The notes under the pieces: model-generated
Databases searched by the model: none
What the model was told of the DNA's origin: nothing
What the model saw: the letters and a program-made list of their open reading frames with translations, nothing else
Shown: positions 63,854 to 64,000 of the stretch, piece after piece
How positions within the stretch are numbered: position 1 is the first letter of the stretch
Layout: each line of letters starts with the position of its first letter
Program-made: the position numbers and the translations under genes
Assembly (NCBI GenBank): GCA_963839175.1
Contig: CAWIUB010000010.1
Location: 1 to 64,000 of the forward strand
Origin: CAWIUB01 sp963839175
GTDB lineage: Bacteria; Actinomycetota; Actinomycetes; Mycobacteriales; Jatrophihabitantaceae
DNA: 64,000 nucleotides
Direction: 5' to 3'

Positions 63854-64000
63854 GGCGGGTCTCCGGTCACTGATTCGGTTCGGATCTGCGCGGGCGGTCC
63901 CGAGCGCACGATGCGGCCAGCGGTCAGCACGTGCACCACGTCGGCGGCCGCAAACACGAGGGACAGATCGTGCTCGACCACGACGACCGCGCAACCGTCG
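63850..64000 (-). CDS. livG: LivG-like ABC transporter ATP-binding protein, partial (3' end)
   Basis: The last ~49 codons of an ATPase enter from the right edge: AVVVVEHDLSLVFAAADVV contains the H-loop, then VHVLTAGRIVRSGPPAQIRT as in LivG/BraF ends. The stop overlaps the LivF-like start. The rest of the gene lies outside the window. Confidence 0.8.
   Translation of the reverse strand, partial: DGCAVVVVEHDLSLVFAAADVVHVLTAGRIVRSGPPAQIRTESVTGDPP

Overview
The window is high-GC DNA from an actinomycete. This rests on codon use rich in G/C third positions, a WhiB7-type iron-sulfur regulator, several very large LuxR-type ATPase regulators (LALs), an actinobacterial MobF-type relaxase remnant and DHA2 drug exporters. 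I cannot fix the order or genus from sequence alone. Many genes carry single-base frameshifts or survive only as 3' or 5' stubs, so this looks like an accessory, decaying region. Some of the frameshifts could be residual assembly indels.

Layout. 1-10.4 kb is a mobile/decay zone between two direct copies of a ~422-bp repeat (1-423 and 9330-9751). It holds an IS6-family element, a membrane protein, an IS630 stub, an intact GH31 glycosidase, an integrase-core transposase that abuts a truncated RDD gene, a MobF relaxase fragment and a SnoaL-like fragment. A degenerate tRNA-Arg-like sequence lies at 10302-10373. 10.5-16.3 kb has a RelE/Phd toxin-antitoxin pair, a polyol-type dehydrogenase beside a SorC regulator lacking its HTH, and small enzymes (MmcQ/YjbR, NAD(P)-binding, VOC) with broken neighbours.

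16.3-47 kb is the most interesting part. It has three intact LALs (20814-23702, 28582-31455, 38942-41797), one decayed LAL (33247-36108) and a 3' stub of a fifth (about 31490-31575). Between them lie an ABC-2 exporter, two DHA2 exporters (one with its own TetR), a WhiB7-like regulator, a CDF transporter, an alpha/beta hydrolase, a BBE-type FAD oxidase, a type II NADH dehydrogenase, a DUF3237 gene, an NB-ARC LuxR regulator and a SAM methyltransferase. Six intergenic sites carry the same ~24-bp palindrome (halves GACATCSGCCA and TGGCCGATRTC) in front of the ABC exporter, LAL1/whiB7, the MFS exporter, the FAD oxidase, a small ORF/NDH-2 pair and the methyltransferase/small ORF pair. The LALs have nearly identical recognition helices, so I infer a local regulon for export, redox and methylation (possibly antibiotic or xenobiotic response), driven by paralogous LALs and perhaps WhiB7.

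47-64 kb is more ordinary: GNAT, SRPBCC, a DHFR-like reductase, a secreted GH3 glucosidase, a CAU-anticodon tRNA, DUF1801, an ISL3-family element that beheads a second NB-ARC regulator, a second FAD oxidase, an alpha/beta hydrolase, a papain-like peptidase, secreted proteins, an IS3 stub, and a branched-chain-amino-acid-type ABC system (binding lipoprotein, livF, and partial livG running off the right edge).
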